DNA of 64,000 bases from Vitellaria paradoxa (lineage: Eukaryota > Streptophyta > Magnoliopsida > Ericales > Sapotaceae). A program made the position numbers and the translations under genes. Where the stretch lies: contig CM034238.1 of assembly GCA_019916065.1 (NCBI GenBank), positions 744,001-808,000 on the forward strand, read 5' to 3'. Numbering within the stretch: position 1 is the first letter of the stretch; each line of letters begins with the position of its first letter. Positions 12,213 to 25,009 of the stretch are shown piece by piece. The notes below the pieces were generated by a model. The model was not told the origin of the DNA. It did not search any database and worked only from the letters and a program-made list of their open reading frames with translations.

Positions 12213-13744
12213 AATTTCCTTTTCAATGCTTCTTTTTTTTTTAAATAAATAAAAAGGCATCAATTTGTTCACAATCCGTATATATATATATATATATATA
12301 TTGAGAAAAACTTTTTCTCATATATAGGATTAATCATTCCTGATGTCCAAATGTAGGTTTAACGATGACCTACGCAACCACAAGTATGACCCACTCTCGT
12401 ACCATATTATTGTCAAAACAAGCAAAAAGGAATCTAATGAAATGTGCCCCCATCTATTCCGTAAAAGACACAATCACGATGCTTGGGCTAAAAAAACGAT
12501 TTATATAAATTTGTAAGATTTATAATTTCGTAATTTGTATAGCTAGTAAATAAAAAATTTAAATGTTATAAAAATCTATTTATTTATTTTTTATGTAAAG
12601 CTTCAAACTGCCTCAGTGTATGTTAAACATTTCATGCTCAATTTATTATTAGTAGCTAAAAATTTAATTTTTGCTTTTTTAAAATGGTTAATTTTTTTAT
12701 ATTTTAAATTTTTTAAATTATGTAAGACAAATATGTTAAATGAATAAAAAATAAAAAATTAATTACTAAAAAATTAACATTTTTTATTTTTTCTTACATA
12801 CAAAATAATAATAATAACAATAATAATAATAATTTTTTAATAATTAATTCAAAAAAATTACTAACTTTTTTTTTCTCGCCTATTTTTCTTATTTGACCAA
12901 ACGGCATTTCGCGCGCTTAGATGTATCAACTGCCACCAACTCTTCATCCAGCAATGTAAGGCTTTTAGCATACATTAATAAGGTTCTAGAAACATGTTTA
13001 CGTCAATAGTTCTTCGTACAATAATGCGGGGCCGAACGTATTTTACTTTATTTCCTAGCATGTTGTCAACGGAGCAAATTTCTTTTCGCTCTACAAAGTT
13101 TTATTTGAAATTTTCATTTTTTTAATCAATTAAGAGATTGAGATTTTAATTAATTGTGTGCAAGAGTAGATCTAGGATTTTGATTAAGGGGGCATCGAAC
13201 ACTTCAAAAAATGAAAACGAGTTATATCGAAATTAAGAGTAAGATATAAAAAATGTTATTTTTAAGAAAAGAAAAAATTATTCTTATAAATAAAACTAGT
13301 GAATATATTTTTTACAGTTCAATATTTTAACTATCCCTTTTAGGAGCAATTGAGGTTTATTAGAGATGTCTCTCGTTATCACAAAATAATTATTATTAAT
13401 TTTATTATTTATAGAATTTATTACATTATATGTTATATTTATTGATATTATACTTAAAAGTATTTAATAGTATAGTAAAAAATGTACTTTATTGCACACA
13501 AAATATTTGGATTTGATTCTTATAAATTACTTTTACTTTAACAAATTTTGAATTAATTTCAATTTTTTAATAAGACAAAATATCTTAATTTTGAATTAAT
13601 TTATTTTTTAATAAAGCAAAAATACTAAGGATATTTTGGTAATTTTGTATCCAAAATTGAAGGGGTCACTTGCCCCTTATTGCTTCCATTTGGCTCCGCC
13701 AATGGTTATGTGTGGGGAATAAAAATTTTAGGGGTTTTTGGAGG

Positions 13745-14420
13745 TCGGTTACCATTTATGGACTTATAAGGATTTAAGTCATACCCAAAAAACTTGTTTG
13801 TAAATAAGTCATACTTGCAACAAAAAGATAAAAAAAGATACCACGCGTTTTGAAAACAGTACCGATAAAACAGTACCGGTACTATGTTGAAAACAGTACC
13901 GATAAAACAGTACCGGTACTGTTTTCATACTGCCTAAAAAATATCAACCGATACATAACACAAACCAACCATACGAGCCAACATCATCATATTTTTTGAA
14001 ACAGTACTAGTACTATTTTGAAGATAGCTCAAAACGCCAATCAGCAAAATCAATTCATGAAGAAGATAAGCCAAATAAGCTCTATCTTCTTAATATTTTC
14101 ACGACTAAAACTGTAAATAATGAAACTGAAAACAAGGAAAGAAAAAAAAATGGAAGAAGCGTGATTCTCGATAAATCATATCTTCACGTGATTTCTGAAA
14201 TTCCCGGAAATAACTTGTGTAACTTTGTTATCGAAATAAAGGATATTATCGGTATATTAGAAACTATATTTAAAATAAACTCGTGGAACCCACTCAAAAG
14301 TGTGACTTAAATACAAAACTTTCCACATTAATGTGACTTAAAAGCAATACTTTTTTTTTGGGTGTGACTAATAGCTTTAAAAGATTACAAAGTATGACTT
14401 GAATACAATTTTTTGAAAAT
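13745..14420. repeat. Probable non-autonomous element with inverted subterminal repeats
   Basis: AAGTCATAC occurs at the left (13783-13791, 13806-13814) and GTGTGACTTAAATAC or AATGTGACTTAAA occur inverted at the right (about 14301-14345). The stretch lies within the first copy of the 12.4-16.6 kb duplication and is absent from the second copy, which supports insertion. Two 32-bp direct repeats are at 13852-13883 and 13889-13920, each containing the palindrome AGTACCGGTACT. Termini are not resolved. Confidence 0.45.
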
Positions 14421-14460
14421 TTTATTTGTGTAATTGTCACGTTCACAGTTTTCTCACTTA

Positions 14461-15131
14461 GAGCCCATTTGGCACAACAAAATTTAATAAAAATATTTAA
14501 AAACTTTTGAAAATCTCTGCCAACTTCTATCCAAATAAATTATAAAAACTGTTCTGACGCCAACCCACTTCTTAACTTCGTCCAAACAGCCCGCGCTGAC
14601 CCATCAGAACGATTCGCTAAGCACATTCGAGATTCGGACTATAAAGGTGCCGGATCCATGGAATACAACCAACGAAATGTATTTTTTCTCTCCATCCCAA
14701 TACATGAGCTACCAATAGACTTGTAAAAAGAAAAAAAATATATTTTCAACCCATTCACGCTTACTTTGAAAAGAGAAGTCGAGAAATTTCAAAACCCAAG
14801 ACTCACTATGACTAATATGAGTTTCCAATGACAGAAAATAAAAATAGAAAGTGCAAATAAAAGGAAATTTGAAGAAATACTTCTCAATTTGAGTACAAGA
14901 AGAACGAATAGTGTGAAACGGTAGCATTCGAGTCTGGTTTGTTCTGTAAAAAATGTATGATTGATACAAAATTTTGAATCCATCAAGAGGGAAATCTAAT
15001 CCGTCGGAATAGAAATCCTACTGTTCATCTCTAAAAAATATAGTTTGAGATGTATACACCAAATGTCAAAAATATCCCCAAATCATATTTTTTACCGTTT
15101 TTCGTAATTTCTTGCCGCACCAAACAAACTC
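14461..15131 (-). mobile_element. Non-autonomous TIR element, family shared with 32109-32713
   Basis: The termini match as inverted repeats: GAGCCCATTTGGCAC on the left and the complement of GAGTTTGTTTGGTGC on the right. Read on the - strand it aligns with the element at 32109-32713 over blocks such as ATACATCTCAAA and GATGAACAGTAGGAT. It is absent from the equivalent place in the second copy of the duplication. It has no transposase. Confidence 0.7.
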
Positions 15132-15365
15132 TCAATAACTTGCAATCTTAAGAAAACAGTTAAGGAATAGGTTGGGAGAGATTCCCAATGAAAGGGTCTC
15201 TGATGTTCTAGTCCTTTAGAAGGAGAATATTTAGAGAGAGGTTTTCTAAATAATAGTGAATGTATTTTATTTTACTGACCTTCTTAAATTATTTATAGGT
15301 TAAGAAAAGTAATTGTTAATTAGTGGAACACATATTTGGTAGTAATACATTTTTTCAGTAATTAC

Positions 15366-16565
15366 AATAATGAAATGTGCCCTCTCTATCCTATAAAAGA
15401 TACAATGAAGATGTTTGGAGTAAAAAAATTAATATAAATTTATAAAAATTGTCACTCCGTAATTCTTGCAATAAATAACAAATTTAATTTATTTATTTAT
15501 TTATTTTTGGGTATAAAGCTCCAACCAGCCCTAGTGTATGTTAAACGTATCATCCTCAGTTTAGTATCATTTGCTAAAAATCTAATTTCTGACTTTTTTA
15601 AATGATTAAATTTATTTTTTATATTATAAAATTTTTAAATTATGGAAGATAAATATGTTAAATGAATAAAAAATAAATTAGTTACTAAAAAGTTAACATT
15701 TTTATTTTTTTCTTCTCAAATAAAAAATTAATTTTTTAATAATTAATTACAAATAAAAAAATACTAATTTTTTTCTCACCTAATTTTCTTGTTTTGACCA
15801 AATAGCATTTCAAGCACTTTGACGTGTCAACTGCCACCAACCCTCAATCGCAACAATTCAAGGCTATTAGCATACATAATATAAGGTTCTAGAAGCATGT
15901 TTACCTCAATAGTTCTTCACACAATAACGCGGGGGCAAACATATTTTTCACTTTTTATTTCCCAGCATTGTTGTCGACGAGGCATATTTCATTGTGCTCT
16001 GTGAGTTTTATTTGAAGTTTTACTTTGAAATTTATATATCTATCTATATATATTTGTTATTAATTTAAGAGTTTGAAATTTTAACTTGTTGTATACGGGC
16101 AATAAAAATCTTTTTCACGCGTGATTACCACGTTCACAATTTTTTCCTCTAATAACCTGCAATTACAAGAAAACAGTGAGAGAGTAGGTTAAGAGGGATT
16201 CCTGATCAAAGAGTTTTTGTCATTCTTGTCAATTAGAAGGAGAAAATTTAGACAATGTTTTGTGAACAATAGTTTGTGTATTTTATTTAGTGACCTTCAT
16301 GAACTACGGGGTTATTTGGACTAAAAAAGAAAAAATACTAAAAGTTATTATCAAAAGTTACAAAAAGTTATAAAAAATTATTAAATTTTTAACTTCTTTC
16401 AATCAAAATTTTTTGCATATTACTTTTATATTAATTTTTTATACTTTTTTTTGTCATTCAAATAGATTTAATAGTAAATCAAATACACAAACTATAATAG
16501 ATTTTTTAAAGTAAAAGTTAGTAGAATATAGATTGAGTAATATATTTTTTTAATAATTACAGTAA
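15366..16565. repeat. Downstream copy of the tandem segmental duplication
   Basis: It aligns with 12431-15365 once the insertions are removed from the first copy. A block of roughly 200 bp at about 16315-16515 has no counterpart in the first copy and is itself likely an insertion. Non-coding and AT-rich. Confidence 0.75.
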
Positions 16566-17383
16566 CCATTTGCAATTCATTTAGCGTGCATGAGATTATT
16601 TACAAATTGGTAGGTGAGATGTGATATATTTAAGAAGAATAACCTTCGTATCGTGTCTCTCATTGACAAAATAATAAACTAACTAAGTTATAATATTAAT
16701 AAACTATAATAACTGTCACATATTATATTTCTAGTAATGAATCATCGTTCGCCGTTAATTATTTTATTATGAATTTTAATAGTGTGATAATTAAATACGT
16801 AAAAATTTGTATTGAAAGTGACGCGAGGACTTCGTGAGACAATAATATATATATATATATTAGTAAATCAAATTTTACGTTTACAAATGAATTATTTGAT
16901 CACTAAGATAAATTTCTTGATTAGACGGTGCAAAAAGAAATTTTGATTAAAGCAAAGTATTGCCGAACTCAGATGCCCCTAATAATCCTACATAGGCATA
17001 TGTATGCCCTTGAAGACTTTGGAGTGCGAATCTAAAGCACTGCATGCCCGCGCATATCTAGCAGATTGACAACCCATTTGCCCAATCTAATTAATTCCCT
17101 GATAATTGTACAGTTTTTAAGATTAAAATTACTTGGATTTTGATGTGGTTATTAAATTATGAAAGTTCGGTTCTGATCATGATTTTCCGTCCCCTCCTTT
17201 AATTATTCCAAACACGGTCCTAGATTGGACTTGCACCCAACATTAGGTGAGACCTTCTGGCAATAATTAATATTCTTTTTAAAACAAGTTAATTCAAAGT
17301 TTTCTAATCTTTGAATTCTGGAAAGAAATTAATTTTCTATACGAAGAAAGAAGTAACCTGCAAGTTCGCAACTAGAGAGAGAT

Positions 17384-17424
<41 letters not shown>

Positions 17425-17843
17425 ATACCCCGAGTTTCTTTCCGTCTGAGCTTAATTAATTAAGCTTGCGTGCCTCAATCGAGTAGGGTACGTACTCCGT
17501 TGGTTTCCTGAAAAGATGGTAATTAAGAATTAATTAGTCCTCATGCCTGCAAGATATTATTTTTTACAATCAACCACATAATATAATAATAAAAAGCAAA
17601 TAAAAAATAATTTTTTTGGCATAAATTAAGTTATTGTTGCATTGCATGCTTTAGAAAAAAAAAATAAATAAAAATAAAGAGAATAAATGTATCATATATG
17701 ACATGACTAGACTAGGTACATAAGTTATGACTAAGAAATACGCTTCTAAACCTGGGCAGCCTAACTAATTATTCTCTTCATGAATCTGACCAGCAACAAT
17801 TGCATATGCTTTCTCCCCCGTTTTCAACAACCTAATTAGCCAC

Positions 17844-17877
<34 letters not shown>

Positions 17878-18814
17878 CTATCTCTGACCATAATCATTCC
17901 ATTAATTCATGCACATGCATATTCATAAACTCATAAATCCAAGTTTGAAAAAGATTGGAAGCAAACATAAGCCATGCATTATCAAAATAAGAAACGTGCG
18001 TGTGTATTTGTAAGTCGTAATAAGGAGCTTATTAGTTACCACTTACCAAACTCAAAAGCATCCAAAAAGACTCGTACACGTTTTTGTTTTTTTTGTATTT
18101 TTTTTTTTTTTTTAATAGAAGACTTTCATCACAAGGCATTTCATGATTAATTTTAAAGATAGCAAATTGTTATAGTTGTAAAACAAACCAAATAGTTCAA
18201 GCTCAACTCTTCGTTTAGATTGTTAAAAATTCGTTTGAGATCTGTTTGTTACAAAATCAAGCAAAATTTGATCAAAATTTGTTACTCATTTAGTTTTGAG
18301 CTTGACTCATTAAGTTTAAATTTATGTATAAAAGGCTTGACTTAATCAAAAAACTCATTTGCGATCTACTCCAAAGTTTAACAAATTGAATTTAAATAAT
18401 TTTCAAATTTAGTAAGGATTTTTTTAAATCAATATTAAATAACTTAATTATTTCTCAACTCGTTTACCCCTAGTCTAGTGCTATATATGCATAAAATATT
18501 AGTTTAAACGTGTCAATATATACCAAGAAAAAAAAATTAATTGTGGCGAATGTATGCACCACAAATTAACGTCAATGCAAATTAAAATTGCATCTTGCAC
18601 AATGTATCCTGCATATAGTTCAATTAAATAATAAGGTCTCTGCTACGTACTACTGCGAAGGCAAAATGTACGTTTTGCAAGCTTGTGCAACGGAGCTGGG
18701 CAAGAGCCAGTCTCATTATCCGCAGGCAAACGAACAAGGCTTTGTGAGCAAGGGATTTGGGCCTCTTTGTAAACATAGAAATTTACCTGGTCTAGATCTA
18801 GAACGTTTCTTTGA
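16566..18814. other. AT-rich intergenic stretch
   Basis: No gene is seen. It contains (AT)n at 16846-16861, (GA)n at 17388-17422 and (GA)n at 17843-17872. Near 18190-18480 is sequence repeating TCAAGCTC/ACTCATTAAG-type words, also found near 46080-46440 and 47660-48340, probably an old dispersed repeat. Confidence 0.5.
17388..17422. repeat. (GA)n microsatellite
   Basis: About 17 uninterrupted GA units, among the longest GA tracts in the window. Confidence 0.95.
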
Positions 18815-19008
18815 TTTTATACATGGGCCCTTGCCCATTATTAGGCCATCTTATGTTTTACATATGGGCCTCTGCACGCACGGTGATTATTATTATTAAT
18901 CTTATACTAGAACCTTTTTTTTTTGTTTTATATATGGGCCCTTGCCCGTTATTAGTTCATTTTATGTTTCATATGTGGGCCACTACACGCACAGTGATTA
19001 TTATTATT
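18815..19008 (+). repeat. Two-copy tandem repeat, period about 111 bp
   Basis: Copy 1 (18815-18897) and copy 2 (18926-19008) share ATATGGGCC(C/T), TTGCCCRTTATTAG, TTATGTTT and GCACGCACRGTGATTATT-like blocks in the same order. GGGCC motifs recur four times. No coding role is evident. Confidence 0.75.
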
Positions 19009-19044
19009 TTTTTTTTAGTTGTTATTGTCGTCATTGTTGGAGAG

Positions 19045-19225
19045 AGGGGGACATAGTACGGTTGGTACTTGAGTAGTAGATTGTAGCAGTGGATACAGGA
19101 TCAAGTCCTGACAGCCGCAGTGTGGGAGTTTCACTCCCCTGTGGGGGTGGCTCCTTGTGGGCACCAGGCACTGTTTCTCCTGTCTAGGAGGCCGTTGTGT
19201 ACCATGATTTACCTCCTCCACCATT
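19045..19225 (+). mobile_element. tRNA-derived SINE-like repeat
   Basis: TAGTACGGTTGGTAC is A-box-like and GGATCAAGTCCTG is a B-box-like segment about 40 bp later. A GC-rich body follows that contains GGAGGCCGTTGTGTACC, as in the repeat at 11880-12212. No target duplication was found. Confidence 0.55.
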
Positions 19226-20525
19226 CTCTTGGGGCCGGGGGGTGGGGGCCCTGAGGGCGAGAGTTATTGCCTTTTGCAGCCGGGGAAGGGGGAGAGCAAT
19301 CATATCTAATTGCTCGATTGGATGGTACTAAAATTTTAGGGGGATAAGTTTTAAAGGAGGTATTATTTTTAGAGAGTTGGCCCATATTGATGCGATATTT
19401 ATGGAGGATGATAACTTTTGACTTGGTTTGGATGTTTTATAAATAAGAAGAGGTGAATAATGAAAAAAACAGTCAAATGACTCTTTTGTCCTTGTGGTAT
19501 CCCAAACTTGGTTACTTATTAAATTAAACTTGATTACCCAAACTTAATTATATGTTTATGGTAATTATATAATGTGAAAACCAACTAGTACAAATTAATT
19601 TTAGACAAATTAATTATAGATAAATTATGTTATTAATAAATTAAACTTTATAAAATATATAAATTAGTTTCGTAAACAATAACATCCAAATTTATCCGAA
19701 ACTTCCTTAGTCGCTTATTTTTTTCTCCTTATTTAAAAAATATTAATATGTGTAATTTGGTATAAATTTGCTAAAAAATAATATTATTATATTTGCTAAA
19801 AAATAATATTATTATCTTAAAATCACATCACCTCTTATTTGGAAAAAAAATATATTTTTTTAATCATACGACTCCTTATTTGGAAAAAAATTATATTTTT
19901 ATTTTTATTAATATAATTTTTAATACATTTTTCCATTAGAAAAAAAAAAGAATTTATTTCTAATATAAAATACATTTTGTAGGTGAGAAAAGGGATGAGA
20001 ATGGGTATAATGGTCCAATTTAGTCCATATAAGGGGAGATGATTTTTGAAGAGCTCAAACCCTCTCCAAAAATAATGCATCTTCTTCCAAGATTAAGAAG
20101 GGAGGATAATTTTTAGAGGGGAGAAATTTTGCTTCCCAAACCAAGCAAAAACATCACATCAAGTTTATAAGGGTGTATTATTTATGGAGGATATATTTTG
20201 TAGCATCCAATCAGCCCCTAAATGTGAAAACCAATTGAGTTTTTTTAAATTATTTGACCTCAATTCAAAAAAAAAAAAAAAAACTCAGCTTAAACTCGAT
20301 TTGTGAGTCGTTTGGAATTGAGTTTGAACTCAAATCTAAAAAAATTTCAGTTTAAAAGTTCACGAGTTGGTTCGATAAAATAATATATATATTTTTATAA
20401 TATTTTTAATAATATTATATTTTAGATGATGTTATTTTAATTGTTTTTAAACTATTCGAGAATCAATCTCGAATTTAAGTTCTTATTTATCAAGTCCAAT
20501 TTGAGGTTAATGCGAATTCAGTATG
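19226..20525. other. Intergenic stretch with probable old repeats
   Basis: No gene is seen. AACCAAGCAAAAACATC near 20139 is complementary to GACTTGGTTTGGATGTT near 19420, suggesting inverted ends of an unresolved element of about 0.8-0.9 kb. 20220-20520 contains repeated ACTCGATT/GAGTTTGAACTC-type words. Confidence 0.4.
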
Positions 20526-20882
20526 CCTCGTTTGGAATAAGAAAAAATAAGATAAATTAAGATAAAATATGATTTGAGATTAATTTTGGTGTCATTTTTT
20601 TTGAAAAGTTACAAACTGTGGGAACGGTTTTCTAAATCTATTCCCACGGATTAAAAAAATCACAAAAAATAGTAACAATGGTACTCGTTTGAAAGACTTC
20701 GACACGAAAAATATGATTATATAAAAAATTTACACATTCGATTAACCTACTTTCAGATTTTTTTATTTTTTTAGTGAAATATTGAAATTTTTTGAAATTA
20801 GTGATAGTGAAAAAATTAAAAATAAAAGAATTATTAAAGATTTATAAAATTTTTTAAAAGTTTATAGCATGTCAAACGAGAC
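20526..20882 (+). mobile_element. MITE, GTTTGGA family, copy 1
   Basis: About 357 bp with short matching ends (CTCGTTTGGAA left, inverted CTCGTTTGACA right). Internally it shares AATTTTGGTGTCAT, GGAACGGTTTTCTAAATC, ATGGTACTCGTTTGAAAG and CGATTAACCTACTTTCAG with copies at 30.9, 31.4, 39.1 and 43.4 kb. It carries no coding region. Confidence 0.75.
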
Positions 20883-23800
20883 GTAAATAGTGTCAAGCTG
20901 GGTTAAAAGTAGGTTAGACCTCACTTGGATTTGGCTCGTTTTGCTCCCACCCTAATCCTATCCTTGTCAATATTTGTAGGCGCTGGCCATTTATTGATGG
21001 TGCGTCATTTCCCCAGACCAATGATTTCCTTCATGAACTATTATTGTATGTATATAATCAATCCAATAGTGATATCGAAAAGCTAGGGATATTTACGCTC
21101 ACAGTTGGTTTCTCACACTTCACAATAACTTTAATAAAAATCATCTAATTGAATATATATATATATATATATATACATTACTGGTCGTCGATCATGTTAA
21201 ACGACCAACGACCAGTGCTCAACCATTGGTGCATGTGTGTAACACATTGGAATAACAATTGCATCCGCACAAATTACTGTCACTTTTAGATGACAATTCT
21301 CTTATGGTTTGGTAGGACACAACCATTCTCAGTGCCTCCCCATTGGGATTTCCATTATCCCCAAATTAATGAGATAAGTAGTTGAGGAAATTAGGTGGAC
21401 TTTTAGATCCTATATATATATACACATATTCTCGTTGACCCGCGCGATAAATTATATAATAATTTTTTATTAATTAAAATAAACTTTTAAATATATTATA
21501 ATTATTTTAATAAAGTTATATAATTTTAGATGGTGGTTATTGAATTATTTTTTATATTTATATTTTTTATTTATGTTAATTTTAATAAGTAGATAGAGTT
21601 AATTAAAATCATGTTTTTATATAAGTATTAAAAGTTTATATTTTATAAAATCTCAATCTAACTCAATTTTAAAAATTTAATTTAGCTCTAAAATATATAT
21701 TAAATCTCAAATTTACTTAATCGAGGTGATCTTTTTCTATTTTAAAACGTTTGTCAAATTTTTAATATACAGTTCTTTTTTTTTAATTATTGATTTGAAT
21801 TAAAAATATTATTAAAATAATTTTTAAACCTAATTGTTAACATCACAAATTTATATTTTTATAAAAACTATTACTCCTAAACCTAATTAATATTTAGGTA
21901 TTTTTATTAATATCAACGTTTAGGCATTTTTGTGCTTTTAAATTCAAAATATATTAATTTTTTTAAATTTAAGTAATATTCAATAATTTCTAATCTTTTT
22001 TCTAAATTAACATTTAGATGCAAATTTTATAACTATAACAAAATAATAAGTAAATGGGTCAAACTATAATGGACTAATAAGTAAATAGGTCTATTTCATA
22101 AATTCATGAGTTTTCACATTAATTAAGATCATTTGTCACAATCCTAGTAACTTTATATACAAAAAAATAAATAAATAAAATAAAATTTTATTCATCTACC
22201 GATGTGGGATTTATACACAAATAATAATAATAAAGTTTTATTTATCTATTGATGTGAAACAAAAAAAAATCATTGTTTATGAATGAATGAGAAGAAGGTA
22301 TTTAGAAAATTGAAAGTACTGAAATACGCTGCATAGAATTAGAATGAAAAAGTAGAATTAAGATGAAAAAGAAGAGGAGAGAGAAAAACATTCTTCTAGT
22401 ACGAGACATTAGATTAGATAGGCTATATTCATCACCCAAACTGGTAAATTGCTGGGTTTTATTTGAACGGTTCTGAGCGCGGATCCTCTGGTCAAGTTAG
22501 GAATGAGAACGGATTCGTTCTCTAAGTTCCGGCCAAGCCAAGTTTAATTAACTTACATCACCTTTAACCCCTAATAGAGCCTTGGTGCTCATAACCCACG
22601 ATGGTGATTTAATTAATTAGAGTTAAACGATTCCAACCCAATAAAATAAATTATAAATCAATATTATGAAATCAAAATAATAGGAGTACTTATAAAATTA
22701 ATGCTCGTGATTATATACTAATAATTAGTAACTCAAATAAAATCAAAATAATACAAATTATATTACTATAAAATACAATATAAAAATATACTAATAATTT
22801 TTATATATTAACTTTAATTAATAAGTATCATATTATATTATTTTGACATAAAAAAAATATTTAGAATTCATTTAGTGTGAGGAGAAAGGAGGTGAAAGGT
22901 TATAGGAGTAATTATAAATTCTTTTTTACACATGTTTGGAATCAGAGGGAATGTGTTACCCTACGGGGGTAAGAATATTGTCAATAGTTTTCCCATCTTA
23001 ATCCTTATCCTTAAATATAAGGATCATTAGTAAAAAAAAAACACCACACAGCAATGTTCCTATCCCTATATAACTTCACTATTTAAAAATTCAAAAATTA
23101 TTTATTAAAATACTTATTAATTTAAAATTTAAAAATATTTATTAAAATTTAAAAGTTTTAAAAATATTTATTAAAATTTATATTCCAAAAAATGTACTTT
23201 TGAATTAAATTGCAAAAAATGTTTGTTCGACATTAAAATTTTAACAAAAAAAAACACTAACTTTGTTAATTTACAAAATCTATTGACATTGAGAATTTAA
23301 ACAAGGAATCTGTTGGATACAAAAAGTTGAAAAATAACTCCCTATGCTGCTAATTAGCACTGTAGCATTGTAGAATACGGATTTGGATGAAAAAACTACT
23401 GACAATACTTTAAGGTAATAAGGTGTAATGGAAAAAATTTACTCTTCTCTTACCCCTCTCTTACGCGCTTTTTACCACTATAAAAAATTATAATAAATAT
23501 TTTAAAATTTTAATTTTGATTAAATAAACTACTCAAAATCTCCCTCTCCCTCCATCTCTAGAATACATTTTCCTGACAATAATTTGTAAACATGTTACCA
23601 AGAAGTAGAACCCTTCCACCCAGAATCAATCATGGAGCCGTATATTTATTTCTCCACTTCTAATTTATTTCTTCATCTCTTCCATTCTCTTCTCTGGGTG
23701 GATTTATTTATTATTATTGTTTATATATGTGTATATATTGTTTGTTAATAATGAATCTACGAACATGATCTGTTAAAAAATATTCATCTAATTTCAGATT
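20883..23800. other. Intergenic stretch upstream of the AAP pseudogene
   Basis: No gene is seen. It is AT-rich, with (AT)n at 21155-21174. The last ~200 bp may contain the permease 5' UTR: TTTCAG ending at 23797 looks like the acceptor of a leader intron immediately before the exon carrying the start codon. Confidence 0.45.
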
Positions 23801-25006
23801 GAAGAAAGGCATGATGGCAGGCACTACAAGCAAGTGGAGATCCAATCCAACCTTAAAACCTCATGCTGAGACCGAAGCAATAAACCCTCTGCCTCTGGGA
23901 AACTACTCCAAATGCTTCGACGATGATGGCCGCTTAAAGGGAACTGGTATGTCAGATCTTACCCTTAACCTATGAATTATTTAACTGAAAAAAAAAAAGA
24001 AAGATTTGTATTACTTTCATTGAGTTTGGATAGACCTCATTAATTATTATTTATAGACCTCCATATAAATTAATTTTCAGAACCTCCATTTCATTACAAA
24101 GTATATACATATACGTGCATGCGGGCAACAACTCAAACTTAGGCCTTTGATTAGTCCATTAATAATGGATTGGATTTCTTCCATATCTGCATATAGTGTA
24201 TATATATATATATATATTATTTATTGAAAGCAGCTTTCGATATGAATGCATGCCATCGCCGATGATTGCTATATATGATTATGCAGGAACATTTTGGACA
24301 GCAACGTCGCATATAATAACTGCCGTAATAGGGTCTGGTGATCTTTCATTGGCATGGGCAATTGCACAGCTTGGTTGGGTTGCAGGACCTGCAGTCATGA
24401 TCCTCTTTGCTGTAGGTAATCTTTACACTTCCAATCTCCTCTCCCAGTGCTGTAGATCTGGGGACCCTGTTACTGGCCAGAGGAGCTACACCTACATGGA
24501 TGCTGTCAAGGCTAACTTAGGTATATCTATAATTAAGAACTATTGTATACATCAAAAAAGAAGGACTATATAGCAAATATACATCATTTCCATTTGGGTT
24601 AATTTCAGGAGGGCGAAAAGTTATCCTATGTGGTGCAATTCAATACTTGAATTTGTTTGGCATGGCAATTGGTTATACAATTGCAGCATCAGTTAGCATG
24701 ATGTAAGTGCTTTTTTAATTAATTAACCAACTCTGTAATACCCATCCCTCCATTTCCCCACTTTTGCTAGCATTTTATTTTTATTTTATTCTTTTGGGTT
24801 CAATATATACAGCATGAATTCATCAGAGTAGCGAGTCAATTCATTCCAACAGTAACAGGATCCTCATTAATTTCTTATGTGTTGTCTATTAATTTAGGGC
24901 AATAAAAAGATCAAATTGCTTCCACAAGAGTGGAGGAAAAGACCCATGCCATATGTCGAGCATTGGGTATACGATAGTATTTGGAATCACAGAGATTATA
25001 TTTTCT

Positions 25007-25009
25007 TAG
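25007..25009 (+). other. In-frame TAG in exon 4 of the AAP gene
   Basis: The TAG lies exactly where relatives encode Gln (CAG) in the conserved LSQIPDFDQ segment, so a single C-to-T change explains it. It would truncate the product to 191 residues, leaving out more than half of the transporter. Confidence 0.9.

Larger units (their letters stand above)
12431..15365. repeat. Upstream copy of a tandem segmental duplication, split by insertions
   Basis: Segments 12431-13165, about 14428-14460 and 15132-15365 align in order with the second copy at 15366-16565. Shared landmarks include AATGAAATGTGCCC, CAACTGCCACCAAC and AAGGTTCTAGAA. The interruptions are 13166-14427 and the element at 14461-15131. 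The repeat is non-coding. Confidence 0.75.

Noticed and set aside
18588..19056. + strand frames of 81-103 codons
   Set aside because: They run across the tandem repeat and a SINE; translations are repetitive and match no family.
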